A model generated the notes under the pieces. It did no database searches. It saw only the letters and a list, made by a program, of their open reading frames with translations, and was not told the DNA's origin. Of a stretch of 64,000 nt of DNA, positions 50,265 to 59,579 are shown piece by piece. The number at the start of each line of letters is the position of its first letter. Positions within the stretch are counted from its first letter, which is position 1. The position numbers and the translations under genes were made by a program. Location of the stretch: contig NZ_JAFBCM010000001.1 of the NCBI RefSeq assembly GCF_016907715.1, positions 1,240,001-1,304,000 of the forward strand, written 5' to 3'. This DNA is from Tenggerimyces flavus. GTDB lineage: Bacteria; Actinomycetota; Actinomycetes; Propionibacteriales; Actinopolymorphaceae.

Positions 50265-52646
50265 CTATCTGACCTGAACAGTCGCTGTCAGCGGCAGGTC
50301 CGCCGACGACGAGGCGGCGTGGAACGTGCGCTTGCCGGTGCCGAGCTGCCAGCCGTGCTTCCCGGCGTTCCAGTACTCCAGCTGCCGCTGGTCGACGTGG
50401 ATCCGGACGCGGCGCGTCTCGCCGGGGCGCAGCGTGATCGCCTGGTAGCCGACCAGCTTGCGCTTGGCCTGCTGGGCTTGCACGTTCGGGCTCGCGCCGA
50501 GGTAGATCTGCGGCACGGCCTTGCCCGCGCGCTTGCCAGTGTTGCGCACGGTCAGCGAGACCTCGAGCCCGCCGCGGAACGGGTTCCGGGCGACCGAGAG
50601 ATGCCGGTAGTCGAACGACGTGTAGGTGAGCCCGTGGCCGAACGGGAACAGCGGCTTGACGCCGTGGTTGTCGTACCAGCGATAGCCGACCTCGATGCCC
50701 TCGGCGTAGTCGACCTCCTTGTTCACGCCCGGGTAGCGCTTCGGGTCGCCGGCGACCGGCGTCTGCTGCTCCGACGCGGGGAACGTCTGCGTCAGCCGCC
50801 CGCCCGGCGCGACGTCACCGAACAGCAGCGCCGCCGTCGCCTCCGCACCCTGCTCGCCGGGGTAGTACAGGTCGAGCACGGCACGTACGCCCTTCAGCCA
50901 CGGCATCGAGATCGCCGAGCAGGTATTGAGCACGACGGTGGTGTGCGGATTCGCCTTGGCTACTTGGGAAACGAGGTCGTCCTGGTACGCGGTGAGGCCG
51001 AGGCCAGGTCGGTCGGCGCCCTCGCTCTCCTCGTCGTACACGAACACGACGGCCTGGTCCGACTGCTTCGCGACGGCGGCCGCGTCCTGGATCAGCTCGG
51101 CGGTCTCGTCCGGCGTCACCATGCCGAGCTTCATCTTGCTGGGCTTGGGGCCGACGATCGGGAGGATGACGAGGTCGTGCTGACCCTTGGCCAGGTGCAT
51201 CGCGAGCGACAGGTCGCCGAGCCCGTACGCGCCGCCGATCGTGTTGCGGTCGTCGACGTACAGCTGGACCAGCTGGTCGGGGCCGGGCCGGATCGAGACC
51301 CGGTAGTCGCCGTCCTCGGGCACGGTGAGCTTGCCGACGTACGGCTCGATCGGGTTCAGGCCGATCGTGCCGTCGGCCTCCATCGGGAGCTTCGGCTCGA
51401 GCGACGCCTCGGGGATCGGTGCGCCGAACAGGTCGCCGCCCGGTGCGTACGTCACGCGGTCCTTGCCGGCGCGGGCGGCGATCGTGTCGATCGGCGCGTT
51501 CACGCTGACCGGGTTGCCCTTGCCGCTGCCGCCGCCGCTGAACTTCGGGGTCTTCGCGGTCGGGCCGATCACGGCGATGCTGTCGTCGTTGTCCTTCAGT
51601 GGCAGTGTGCCGCGGTCGTTCTTGAGTAGGACGGCGCCCTGTTCGGCAACCTGCTTCGCGACCCTCGCGTTGCCCTCCTGATCGCGCTTCGGCCTCGGCT
51701 TGTGGTCGAGCAGGCCGAATCGCTCGTACTGCTTGAGGATTCTCGTCACCGAGGCGTTGAGTGCCGAGATCGGGAGGTCGCCCTTCTCGATGGCTTCCTC
51801 GAGCTTGTCGGCCATGAACTTGCCTTCCGGCATCTCCATGTCCAGCCCGTGCACGATCGAGTCGGTGGAGTGCGTGGCTTCCCAGTCCGACATGACCCGG
51901 CCGCGGAATCCCCATTCCTCCTTGAGGATCGTCTTCAGCACGTCGTCGTTCTGGCACGACTGGGTGCCGTTGACCTTGTTGTACGAGCACATGAACGCGC
52001 CGCTGCCGGCCTTCGCCGCCGCCTCGAACGCGGGTAGCTCGATCTCGCGCAGCGCCTGTTCGCCGACCTTGACGTTCAGACCGTCCCGGTTGGCTTCCTG
52101 GTTGTTCTCGGCGTAGTGCTTCGTCGTCGCGATCACGCCCTGCGACTGCACGCCGGTGAGGTGGCCGACGACGGTGTTGGCCGAGACGAGCGGGTCCTCG
52201 CTGAACGACTCGAAGTTGCGGCCGCCGTACGGCATCCGGATCACGCCGGTGGTCGGGCCGAGCAGCACGTCCATGCCGAGCGCCTTGCCATCGCGGCCGA
52301 CGGCGGCGCCGTACTTCTTCGCGAGGTTGGCGTCGAACGCCGACGCGAGCATCACCGGCGCGGGCATCGAGGTGGCCGGCTCGTTGACGCGGATGCCGGC
52401 CGCGCCGTCGGCCATGCGGACCTCCGGGATGCCGAGGCGTGGCACGCCGGGCAGATAGCCGGACTGACCCATGCTGTGCGGGTCACCCAGCCCGTGGACG
52501 AACGAGAGCTTCTCGTCGAGCGTCAGCTTGCTGAGGAGACGTTCGACGCGGCCAGGTTCGTGGCTGGTGGTGGGGCTGGCCGAGGCCATCGTGGTGGGAA
52601 CGAGGGCCAGCGCGAGCGCGCCGGCGAGCAGGATCTTCCTGACCAT
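50265..52646 (-). CDS. Secreted glycoside hydrolase family 3 beta-glucosidase
   Basis: A 793-residue exported enzyme. The signal peptide (residues 1-24, ending ASA) is followed by the GH3 barrel with catalytic nucleophile D254 in VMSDWEA and substrate residues in ATTKHYAENNQE. An alpha/beta second domain has a PA14-like insertion (around DYRVSIRPGPDQLVQLYVDD), and a fibronectin III-like tail starts near PFGHGLTYTSFDY. It splits beta-glucosides, probably plant-derived oligosaccharides, outside the cell. The ATG at 52646 begins the signal peptide; longer frames are not supported. Confidence 0.93.
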   Translation of the reverse strand: MVRKILLAGALALALVPTTMASASPTTSHEPGRVERLLSKLTLDEKLSFVHGLGDPHSMGQSGYLPGVPRLGIPEVRMADGAAGIRVNEPATSMPAPVMLASAFDANLAKKYGAAVGRDGKALGMDVLLGPTTGVIRMPYGGRNFESFSEDPLVSANTVVGHLTGVQSQGVIATTKHYAENNQEANRDGLNVKVGEQALREIELPAFEAAAKAGSGAFMCSYNKVNGTQSCQNDDVLKTILKEEWGFRGRVMSDWEATHSTDSIVHGLDMEMPEGKFMADKLEEAIEKGDLPISALNASVTRILKQYERFGLLDHKPRPKRDQEGNARVAKQVAEQGAVLLKNDRGTLPLKDNDDSIAVIGPTAKTPKFSGGGSGKGNPVSVNAPIDTIAARAGKDRVTYAPGGDLFGAPIPEASLEPKLPMEADGTIGLNPIEPYVGKLTVPEDGDYRVSIRPGPDQLVQLYVDDRNTIGGAYGLGDLSLAMHLAKGQHDLVILPIVGPKPSKMKLGMVTPDETAELIQDAAAVAKQSDQAVVFVYDEESEGADRPGLGLTAYQDDLVSQVAKANPHTTVVLNTCSAISMPWLKGVRAVLDLYYPGEQGAEATAALLFGDVAPGGRLTQTFPASEQQTPVAGDPKRYPGVNKEVDYAEGIEVGYRWYDNHGVKPLFPFGHGLTYTSFDYRHLSVARNPFRGGLEVSLTVRNTGKRAGKAVPQIYLGASPNVQAQQAKRKLVGYQAITLRPGETRRVRIHVDQRQLEYWNAGKHGWQLGTGKRTFHAASSSADLPLTATVQVR

Positions 52647-52875
52647 GACCGCAGTCAATCCGGTCGAACCGCCGCTCGATACGTACCTTGGGCACGTTTC
52701 GCCGGCACTTTCGTCAGCCCTTGCAAGCCGGCCGCAAGGTCGTTGCAGGTCGCGTGCGCGAGCGTCGGGACGTACACCGGGCACGGGGAGAGGAGCAGGT
52801 CGTGGAAATCGCACTCCTGGGCTCCCGCGTGGGATGACACTGGATCGCGGGATCTGGAACAAGGGGAGGACAGCA

Positions 52876-53544
52876 ATGACGGCGAGCATGGAGCGCACCG
52901 ACACGTCGGACATGATCATCGTGCACCGACTGTTCCGGCGGGAGTTTCGCCGGGCGCCACGGCTCATCCTCGGCGTGGCCGAGGGCGACACCGAGCGCGC
53001 GGAGTTCATCGGCTCGTACCTGGCCGACATCGCGGCCGGGCTGCACCATCACCACCACGCCGAGGACGAGCTGCTCTGGCCGAAGCTGCTCGAGCGGGTG
53101 AGCCTGCAGGCCGAGCTCATCCACCGGATGGAGGGGCAGCACGAACGGCTGGCCGTGCTCCTCGGCCGGATCGACGAGCTGCTGCCTGTGTGGCGTACTC
53201 GGGCGGAGGCGTCCGTCCGCGACGAGCTGGCCGACGTGATCGCGCAGGCTTCGGGTGCGTTGGACGAGCACCTGGGCGAGGAGGAGAGCGAGATCCTCCC
53301 GCTCGTCGCCGAGCACCTGTCGCCGGACGAGTGGGAAGCGATCGGGAAGCGCGCGCAGGAGGGCATCCCGAAGGAGGGGACGAAGCCGTTCGTCGCGCTG
53401 GGAGCGTTGCTGGACGAGGCTTCACCGACCGAGCGGAGGTTCATGCTCGCGAAGCTGCCCCTGCCGCTCCGGGTCATCTATGGCCTGATCGGGGAGCGGA
53501 TCTACCGCCGCGCGATGACCCGGCTCGTGGGAACTGCAAACTAG
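52876..53544 (+). CDS. Hemerythrin-type (HHE) domain protein
   Basis: A 222-residue cytoplasmic protein with a four-helix HHE domain. Metal ligands are visible as IIVHRLFRREF, HHHHHAEDELLWPKL, MEGQHERL and LDEHLGEEESEILPL. It may carry a di-iron centre for oxygen or nitric oxide sensing or repair. A strong GGGGAGGA lies before the ATG. The gene ends 4 bases before anmK, so they share a transcript, but no functional link is obvious. Confidence 0.87.
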   Translation: MTASMERTDTSDMIIVHRLFRREFRRAPRLILGVAEGDTERAEFIGSYLADIAAGLHHHHHAEDELLWPKLLERVSLQAELIHRMEGQHERLAVLLGRIDELLPVWRTRAEASVRDELADVIAQASGALDEHLGEEESEILPLVAEHLSPDEWEAIGKRAQEGIPKEGTKPFVALGALLDEASPTERRFMLAKLPLPLRVIYGLIGERIYRRAMTRLVGTAN

Positions 53545-53548
53545 GGGG

Positions 53549-54697
53549 ATGCGAGTCGTCGGGTTGATGTCGGGAACGTCGTACGACGGGATCGACGTCG
53601 CGGTCGCCGACCTCGCTCTCGAGGGCGCCGACGTGGTCCTGCGACCGCTCGGCGCCCTCGAACGTCCGCACTCTCCGGAGGTCGTCGCGCTGCTGTCCGG
53701 GATGCTGCCGCCTGCGTCGACGACACTCGCGGACGTGTGCCGGTTGGACACATTGCTCGGGCAGTCGTTCGCTTCGGCGGCTGCCGCCGGGGTCGAGCTG
53801 GTCGGGGGCGCGGACCTGGTGGTGTCGCACGGGCAGACCGTCTACCACTGGGTGTGGTCCGGCTCCGTCCTCGGCACGCTGCAGTTGGGCCAGCCCGCGT
53901 GGATCGCCGCTTCGACCGGGTTGCCGGTGGTGTCCGACCTGCGCGCGCGTGACATCGCGGTCGGCGGCCAGGGCGCGCCACTTGCCTCGATCCTCGACGT
54001 TCTCCTGCTGCCCCCTGGTCCGTCGGCGCGCGCGGCGTTGAACCTCGGCGGCATCGCCAACCTCACCGTGATCCCACCGGCCGGCGACCCGCTCGCCTTC
54101 GACGTGGGACCCGCGAACGCCCTGATCGACCTGTGCGCCCGGTCGCTGCTCGGCGAGCCTTTCGACCGCGACGGCGCCCATGCCCGGGCCGGCGTGGTCG
54201 ACGAGTCGTGGCTCGCGCGGCTGCTCGATCACCCGTACTTCGACCAGCCAGCGCCGAAGTCGACCGGCAAGGAGCTGTTCCACACCGGCTACCTCGGTTC
54301 GCTCCCCGCTCTGTCCGCGGCCGACGTCCTGGCCACGCTGACCGAGCTCACCGCGCGGACGATCGCGACCGACCTGGCCAAGCACGCGATCACCGAGGTC
54401 GTGCCCTCGGGCGGCGGTGTCCGCAACCTGTTCCTGATGGAGCGGCTGGCGGCGTTGGCTCCGGGGGTGACGTTCCGGCCGATCGACTCGCTGGGGATTC
54501 CGTCGGACGCGAAGGAGGCCTACCTGTTCGCCCTGCTGGGCTTCCTGACGTTCCACGGCCTGCCAGCCACCGTGCCGTCCTGTACGGGCGCGTCGGCGCC
54601 GTCGTTGTTGGGCAGCATCACGCCCGGCGTCGGCCCGCTTCGTCTCCCGCCTCCGGCCCCGGCGATGCCTTCGCTTCTACGAGTCGTCTCGGATTGA
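53549..54697 (+). CDS. anmK: Anhydro-N-acetylmuramic acid kinase
   Basis: A 382-residue ASKHA-fold kinase that opens and phosphorylates 1,6-anhydro-MurNAc from turned-over peptidoglycan. Hallmarks are MSGTSYDGID (residues 7-16), SHGQTVYHW, LNLGGIANLT, FDVGPANALID and the late VPSGGGVRN. It lets the cell recycle its own wall sugars. GGGGG lies just before the ATG. gnd follows 44 bases downstream. Confidence 0.95.
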   Translation: MRVVGLMSGTSYDGIDVAVADLALEGADVVLRPLGALERPHSPEVVALLSGMLPPASTTLADVCRLDTLLGQSFASAAAAGVELVGGADLVVSHGQTVYHWVWSGSVLGTLQLGQPAWIAASTGLPVVSDLRARDIAVGGQGAPLASILDVLLLPPGPSARAALNLGGIANLTVIPPAGDPLAFDVGPANALIDLCARSLLGEPFDRDGAHARAGVVDESWLARLLDHPYFDQPAPKSTGKELFHTGYLGSLPALSAADVLATLTELTARTIATDLAKHAITEVVPSGGGVRNLFLMERLAALAPGVTFRPIDSLGIPSDAKEAYLFALLGFLTFHGLPATVPSCTGASAPSLLGSITPGVGPLRLPPPAPAMPSLLRVVSD

Positions 54698-54741
54698 GGG
54701 CCGGTCTGGCGGGCCGCGCGTTCGGAGGAGAGGATCGGGGC

Positions 54742-56178
54742 ATGACCGCCACCGCAGATATCGCCGTCACGGGCCTCGCCGTCATGGGGCGCAACCTGGC
54801 CCGCAACCTCGCCCGCCATGGCCACGTCGTCGGCCTCCACAACCGCACGAAGGCGCGTACCGACGAACTGGTCGCCCAGTTCGGCTCGGAGGGAACGTTC
54901 GTCGCGGCCGACTCGCTCGCCGACCTCGTCGCGAGCCTGAAGCGGCCGCGCAAGGTGATCATCATGGTCAAGGCCGGCGCCGGCACCGACGCGGTGATCG
55001 ACGAGCTCGCCGACCTGCTCGAAGAGGGCGACATCGTCGTCGACGGCGGCAACGCGCACTATGCCGACACCCGGCGGCGCGAGGCGGCGCTGCGCGAGCG
55101 CGGGCTGCACTTCGTCGGCACCGGCGTCTCCGGCGGCGAGGAAGGCGCGCTGAACGGGCCGTCGATCATGCCCGGTGGCACGCGAGAGGCGTACTCCACA
55201 CTCGGCCCGATCCTCGAGTCGATCGCGGCGGTCGTCGACGGCACGCCATGCTGCGTCCACGTCGGGGCGGACGGCGCGGGGCACTTCGTGAAGATGGTGC
55301 ACAACGGCATCGAGTACGCCGACATGCAGCTGATCGCCGAGGCGTACGACCTGATGCGGTCGCTGCTCGGTCGTACGCCCGCGGAGCTGGCCGAGGTGTT
55401 CCAGGGGTGGAACGAGGGCGACCTCGAGTCGTTCCTCATCGAGATCACCGCCGAGGTGCTGGCGACCCCGGACCCGCGGACCGGGTCGGGCGCGCTGGTG
55501 GACGTGGTGCTCGACCAGGCCGAGCAGAAGGGCACCGGCCGATGGACGGTGCAGATCGCGCTGGACCTCGGGACGCCGGTGTCGGGCATCGCGGAGGCGG
55601 TGTTCGCGCGGTCGCTGTCGGGCCACGCTGAGCAGCGCCGGGCGGCTGCCGGCGTTCTCCCTGGGCCGGCGGGCTCGGTGACGGTCGGCGAGGAGTTCGT
55701 CGAGGACGTGCGGCGGGCGTTGTACGCGTCGAAGGTCGTGGCGTACGCGCAGGGCTTCGACATGATCCGCGCGGGCGCGGCGGAGTACGGCTGGGACATC
55801 GACCTCGGCGCGATGGCGACGATCTGGCGTGGAGGCTGCATCATCCGGGCGCGGTTCCTGGACCGGATCCGCGAGGCGTACGAGAAGACGCCGGACCTCA
55901 CGAGCTTGCTGGTCGACCCGTACTTCGCTTCCGCCGTGTCCGAGGCGCAGGAGGCCTGGCGGCGCGTGGTCGCGACCGCGGCGGCCGCTGGCGTTCCGGC
56001 GCCGGGCTTCGCGTCGGCGCTGGCGTACTACGACGGCCTGCGCCGCGACCGGCTGCCGGCCTCGCTGGTGCAGGGGCTGCGGGACCTGTTCGGTGCGCAC
56101 ACGTACAAGCGGATCGACGCGGAGGGCACGTTCCACGTCGACTGGTCCGGCGACAAGAGCGAACAGGACGCCTCCTGA
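54742..56178 (+). CDS. gnd: 6-phosphogluconate dehydrogenase, NADP-dependent decarboxylating
   Basis: A 478-residue enzyme of the oxidative pentose phosphate pathway; it makes ribulose 5-phosphate, CO2 and NADPH. Residues include the nucleotide site GLAVMGRNLARNLA with NRT (NADP type), GVSGGEEGAL, the catalytic KMVHNGIEYADMQ and the C-terminal FHVDWSG. Length is normal. Its stop overlaps the next gene's ATG, an RpiB-like isomerase, placing two consecutive pentose-pathway steps together. Confidence 0.96.
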   Translation: MTATADIAVTGLAVMGRNLARNLARHGHVVGLHNRTKARTDELVAQFGSEGTFVAADSLADLVASLKRPRKVIIMVKAGAGTDAVIDELADLLEEGDIVVDGGNAHYADTRRREAALRERGLHFVGTGVSGGEEGALNGPSIMPGGTREAYSTLGPILESIAAVVDGTPCCVHVGADGAGHFVKMVHNGIEYADMQLIAEAYDLMRSLLGRTPAELAEVFQGWNEGDLESFLIEITAEVLATPDPRTGSGALVDVVLDQAEQKGTGRWTVQIALDLGTPVSGIAEAVFARSLSGHAEQRRAAAGVLPGPAGSVTVGEEFVEDVRRALYASKVVAYAQGFDMIRAGAAEYGWDIDLGAMATIWRGGCIIRARFLDRIREAYEKTPDLTSLLVDPYFASAVSEAQEAWRRVVATAAAAGVPAPGFASALAYYDGLRRDRLPASLVQGLRDLFGAHTYKRIDAEGTFHVDWSGDKSEQDAS

Positions 56179-56615
56179 TGCGCGTCTCGCTGTCGTCCGA
56201 CATGCCGGACGGGATCGCGTCGGTCCTCGCGTCGGAGATCACGAATCGCGGGCACTCGGTGCTGCTCCATGGGGCGCTGACGGCCGAGGACCGCGCCGAC
56301 TGGGCCTGGAGCGCCTCGGCCGCCGCGCGCGACGTTGCCACCGGCCACGCCGACCAGGCCATCGTCTGCTGCTGGACCGGGACCGGAGCGTCGATCGCGG
56401 CCAACAAGGTGCCTGGCGTCCGCGCGGCCCTGTGCGCGGACGCGTACACGGCAACGGGCGCGCGGAAGTGGAACGACGCCAATGTGTTGGCGCTCAGCGT
56501 CCGCGCCACCTCCGTGCCGCTGCTGATCGAGATCCTCGACGCCTGGTTCGCGGAGGAGTCATCGTCGGACCAGACCGACGACCGGGCCAACATCGACCAC
56601 GTCGACGACATCTGA
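56178..56615 (+). CDS. RpiB/LacA/LacB family sugar-phosphate isomerase (divergent)
   Basis: A 145-residue protein with the RpiB core CWTGTGASIAANKVPGVRAA (catalytic-type cysteine near residue 64) and KWNDANVLALSVR. The N-terminal D-H-A-G motif typical of RpiB reads D-M-P-D here, so the histidine usually near the phosphate/ring is missing, and the glycine after the cysteine is tryptophan. It follows gnd with overlapping codons and may isomerise ribulose 5-phosphate or a related sugar phosphate. The acidic tail of about 20 residues is extra. Confidence 0.85.
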   Translation: MRVSLSSDMPDGIASVLASEITNRGHSVLLHGALTAEDRADWAWSASAAARDVATGHADQAIVCCWTGTGASIAANKVPGVRAALCADAYTATGARKWNDANVLALSVRATSVPLLIEILDAWFAEESSSDQTDDRANIDHVDDI

Positions 56616-56745
56616 TCAGCGCCAGCGCAGCGCCATCAGTCGGTGGCACACTCGGTGCCATCGGCATGTCGAAGATATGTACGAGATATCGGAGACGGGA
56701 GCTCCTTGATCCTGCCGACCAACCCGGCGTGGAGGGGAGAGCGTT

Positions 56746-59511
56746 GTGATGGCGAGGGTGATGACGCTGTGGTTGGTGGCGAGTGTGGTGGTGGCCGGGT
56801 CGGTGGTGGCGGTCGGGACGCCCACCTCCTCTGCCAACGAGTCCGCCATCGGAGCCCGGGCCGCGCTGGACGCCTGCGACCCGGTCGACTCCTATCGCCG
56901 GGCCTTCGTCTCTGCCCGTAACGCGGGCGGTACCGCTGGAGCCGGAGACCGGTTCGGCGAGGTACTCGCCTCTGGCGACTTCGACGCCGACGGATACGTC
57001 GACGCGGTTGTCGGCGCGCCGAACGACGACATCGGCGGTGTCCGTTCCGGCGCGGTGTACGTGTTCCGCGGGTCTGCCGCCGGAACGACCACGGGGGTGC
57101 GGATCGGGCAGGCGGCTGGCGGGGGCGCGGACGAGGCCGGCGACGCGTTCGGCGCCGCGCTCGCGGCCGGCGACTACGACGGTGACGGATTCGCCGACCT
57201 CGCGGTCGGGGCCCCGGCCGAGGACTTCAACGGTGTCGTCGACACCGGGCTGGTCTTCGTGTTTCGTGGCAGCGCGTCTGGTCTCGGCGTCGGGGGGTAC
57301 TTCGACCAGTCGTCCGCCGGCGGGCTGAACGAGGGCGGCGACCGCTTCGGCGCCGCGCTCGCCGCGGCCAACGTCACTGGCGACGGGACCGTCGACCTCG
57401 CGGTCGGCGTGCCTGGGGAGGCGCCCAACTCCGATGCCGCCGGCGGAGCTGTCGCGGTGCTGCGGGGCTCCGCGACGGGGCTCGGCGCGGGCACGTTCCG
57501 TACCCAGGCCGATGCGGCTGGCGCGAGCGAGGCCGGTGACGCGTTCGGTGCCGCGCTGGCGACGGGCGACGTGACGGGCGACGACGTCGTCGACCTCGTC
57601 GTCGGCGCACCGAACGAGGCGCCCGGCTCGGCACCCGCTGGTGGGGCGGTGTCGGTTCTACCGGGACCGGGGTTGACCGGCGGATACTGGCGCGAGCAGG
57701 GCCAGGCTCAGGGGCTCACCGAAGGTGGCGACCGGTTTGGCGCCGCCGTCGCGGCGGGCGACCTCGACGGCGACGGCGTCGACGAGATCGTCGTCGGCGC
57801 GCCGGGCGAGGACCTCTCCGTCACCTCGACCACGACCGCGGCCGACGCGGGCGCGCTCTTCGTTCTCGACCAGACGGGGATCGTCCTCACCGAGTACGCC
57901 GGGGGCGACATCCCCGAGGCCTCCGATGCGCTCGGGACGTCGGTCGCCGTGGCGGACCTCGACTCCGACGGGTTCTCCGACGTCGTCGCGGGCGCTCCCG
58001 GCGAGGGACCGGACGCGGCGCCGTCGTCCGCGGGCTCCGTGTTCGTCTTCGGTGGTCGCCCCGGCGCGATCGACGCTGGCCGGCGGATGGAACAGGGTCA
58101 GCTCCAGGCCGCCAGTGAGTCCGGCGACCGGTTCGGTGCGGCGCTGGCAGTTGGGCGCAGCGCGGCGACCGGCCGTACGGACGTCCTGGTGGGAGCGACC
58201 GGTGAGGCGCTCGACGGTTTCCCTGCGGGAGGAGCGCTCGCCGTGGTGAGCGGGCTGGGGGCGAACCTGTCGATCGGCGCGGGGCTCGGCGCGGTGACCG
58301 ACACGTCCGTACGCGTCTGGGCCCGAGGGACCCACCCGAGCGTGCTCCGCGCGCAGTACCGCGTCGCCGGAACGACCGCGTGGACGACGACGCAGCCCGT
58401 CACGTTCGATCCGGCCCTTGACCACACCGCGGTCCTGAGCCTCACCGGCCTCACCGTGCAGACGACGTACGACTACCGACTCGTGACCGGATGCGCGGTC
58501 GACCCGCTCACGACGGGCCGGTTCCGAACGTTGCCAGCAGCCGGCACACCCAGCAGGACCCGGTTCGTTTACGGCGCGGACTTCCAGCACCCCAGCGTGT
58601 TCCTCGGCAGGTCGTTCAGCGTGCTGGATCACGTAGCCGCCTACGACCCGGACTTCGCCATCTTCGGCGGCGACCAGATGTACGCCGACTTCGGCACGCC
58701 GGCGACGACCCTGGCTGGATATCTCGGCAAGTACCGCGAGAACTGGTCCCAGACGCATTTCCGCCGGTTCGTCGGCAACCGTCCGACCTTCGTCATGTGG
58801 GACGACCACGAGATCGCCAACGACTGGTCGGCAGGCGCCGCCGCGCCCTATCCCGCGGCACGCGCCGCGTTCGACGCTTACCAACGCGGACACAGCACGA
58901 CCCCCGTCACGCCGGGGGCGCTGTACTACACGTTCCGCGCTGGCCAAGCGGACTTCTTCGTGCTCGACGTCCGTAGCCACCGCAGTCCCAACGGGGCTGT
59001 GGACAACGCCTCCAAGACGATGCTCGGCGCGACGCAGAAAGCCGCTCTGAAGACCTGGCTGTCCCAGTCGACCGGCGCGTTCAAGCTCATCGTCACCGCG
59101 GTGCCCTTCAACGAGTTCGGCACCACGGGATCGGACTCGTGGAGCGGCTTCCGGACCGAACGTGCGGAAATCTTCCAGTACATCCGCGACCAAGCGATCC
59201 CCGGCGTCGTCCTGGTGGCCGGCGACCAACACTGGTCAGCCGCGGTCCGCATCGACGGCGCAGCCAGCTACCCGCTGTACGAGTTCATGGCGACGCCGAT
59301 CGCCGCCGGAACCCGCACCCCGCCGACCCCCGGGCCCGGCGTGGAATGGCTGGACAGCCAACTCCGCCGAGCGTTCGGCGTCTTCGACATCGACACGACC
59401 GTCACGCCAGCCCAGTTGACCGTGGAGTACCGCTCAGAGACGAACGCGCTCATGTGCCGGATCCGGATCGACGCGACCGGAAGCCTGCTGGCGAAGGAGA
59501 GCTGTACCTAG
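56746..59511 (+). CDS. Secreted FG-GAP repeat protein fused to PhoD-like phosphodiesterase
   Basis: A 921-residue exported protein. After a signal peptide (residues 1-30, ending SAN) come seven FG-GAP blades of the integrin type (about 65-515), each with GDxFG and VVGAP motifs and a calcium-type D-x-D-x-DG loop in most. A fibronectin-like linker follows, then a PhoD-type metallophosphatase: YGADFQHP, IFGGDQMYADF, MWDDHEIANDW, VAGDQHWSA. It may attach to a surface ligand and cleave phosphodiesters such as teichoic acid. GTG 56746 or ATG 56749 is the start; GGAGGGGAGA precedes. Confidence 0.85.
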   Translation: MMARVMTLWLVASVVVAGSVVAVGTPTSSANESAIGARAALDACDPVDSYRRAFVSARNAGGTAGAGDRFGEVLASGDFDADGYVDAVVGAPNDDIGGVRSGAVYVFRGSAAGTTTGVRIGQAAGGGADEAGDAFGAALAAGDYDGDGFADLAVGAPAEDFNGVVDTGLVFVFRGSASGLGVGGYFDQSSAGGLNEGGDRFGAALAAANVTGDGTVDLAVGVPGEAPNSDAAGGAVAVLRGSATGLGAGTFRTQADAAGASEAGDAFGAALATGDVTGDDVVDLVVGAPNEAPGSAPAGGAVSVLPGPGLTGGYWREQGQAQGLTEGGDRFGAAVAAGDLDGDGVDEIVVGAPGEDLSVTSTTTAADAGALFVLDQTGIVLTEYAGGDIPEASDALGTSVAVADLDSDGFSDVVAGAPGEGPDAAPSSAGSVFVFGGRPGAIDAGRRMEQGQLQAASESGDRFGAALAVGRSAATGRTDVLVGATGEALDGFPAGGALAVVSGLGANLSIGAGLGAVTDTSVRVWARGTHPSVLRAQYRVAGTTAWTTTQPVTFDPALDHTAVLSLTGLTVQTTYDYRLVTGCAVDPLTTGRFRTLPAAGTPSRTRFVYGADFQHPSVFLGRSFSVLDHVAAYDPDFAIFGGDQMYADFGTPATTLAGYLGKYRENWSQTHFRRFVGNRPTFVMWDDHEIANDWSAGAAAPYPAARAAFDAYQRGHSTTPVTPGALYYTFRAGQADFFVLDVRSHRSPNGAVDNASKTMLGATQKAALKTWLSQSTGAFKLIVTAVPFNEFGTTGSDSWSGFRTERAEIFQYIRDQAIPGVVLVAGDQHWSAAVRIDGAASYPLYEFMATPIAAGTRTPPTPGPGVEWLDSQLRRAFGVFDIDTTVTPAQLTVEYRSETNALMCRIRIDATGSLLAKESCT

Positions 59512-59526
59512 TTGCCCCCCTCCCGT

Positions 59527-59566
59527 GTCAGGCTTACCCTGACGGAATTGTCAGGATCGACCTGAC
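59527..59566. promoter_or_regulatory. Two identical operators upstream of MFS gene
   Basis: GTCAGG-N5-CCTGAC occurs at 59527-59543 and 59550-59566, 23 bases apart (about two helical turns). They lie 14-53 bases before the GTG of the MFS gene. The perfect dyad symmetry and repetition indicate binding of a dimeric repressor, probably TetR- or MarR-type. No regulator gene is adjacent. Confidence 0.75.
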
Positions 59567-59579
59567 GCGGGAGGGTGTC

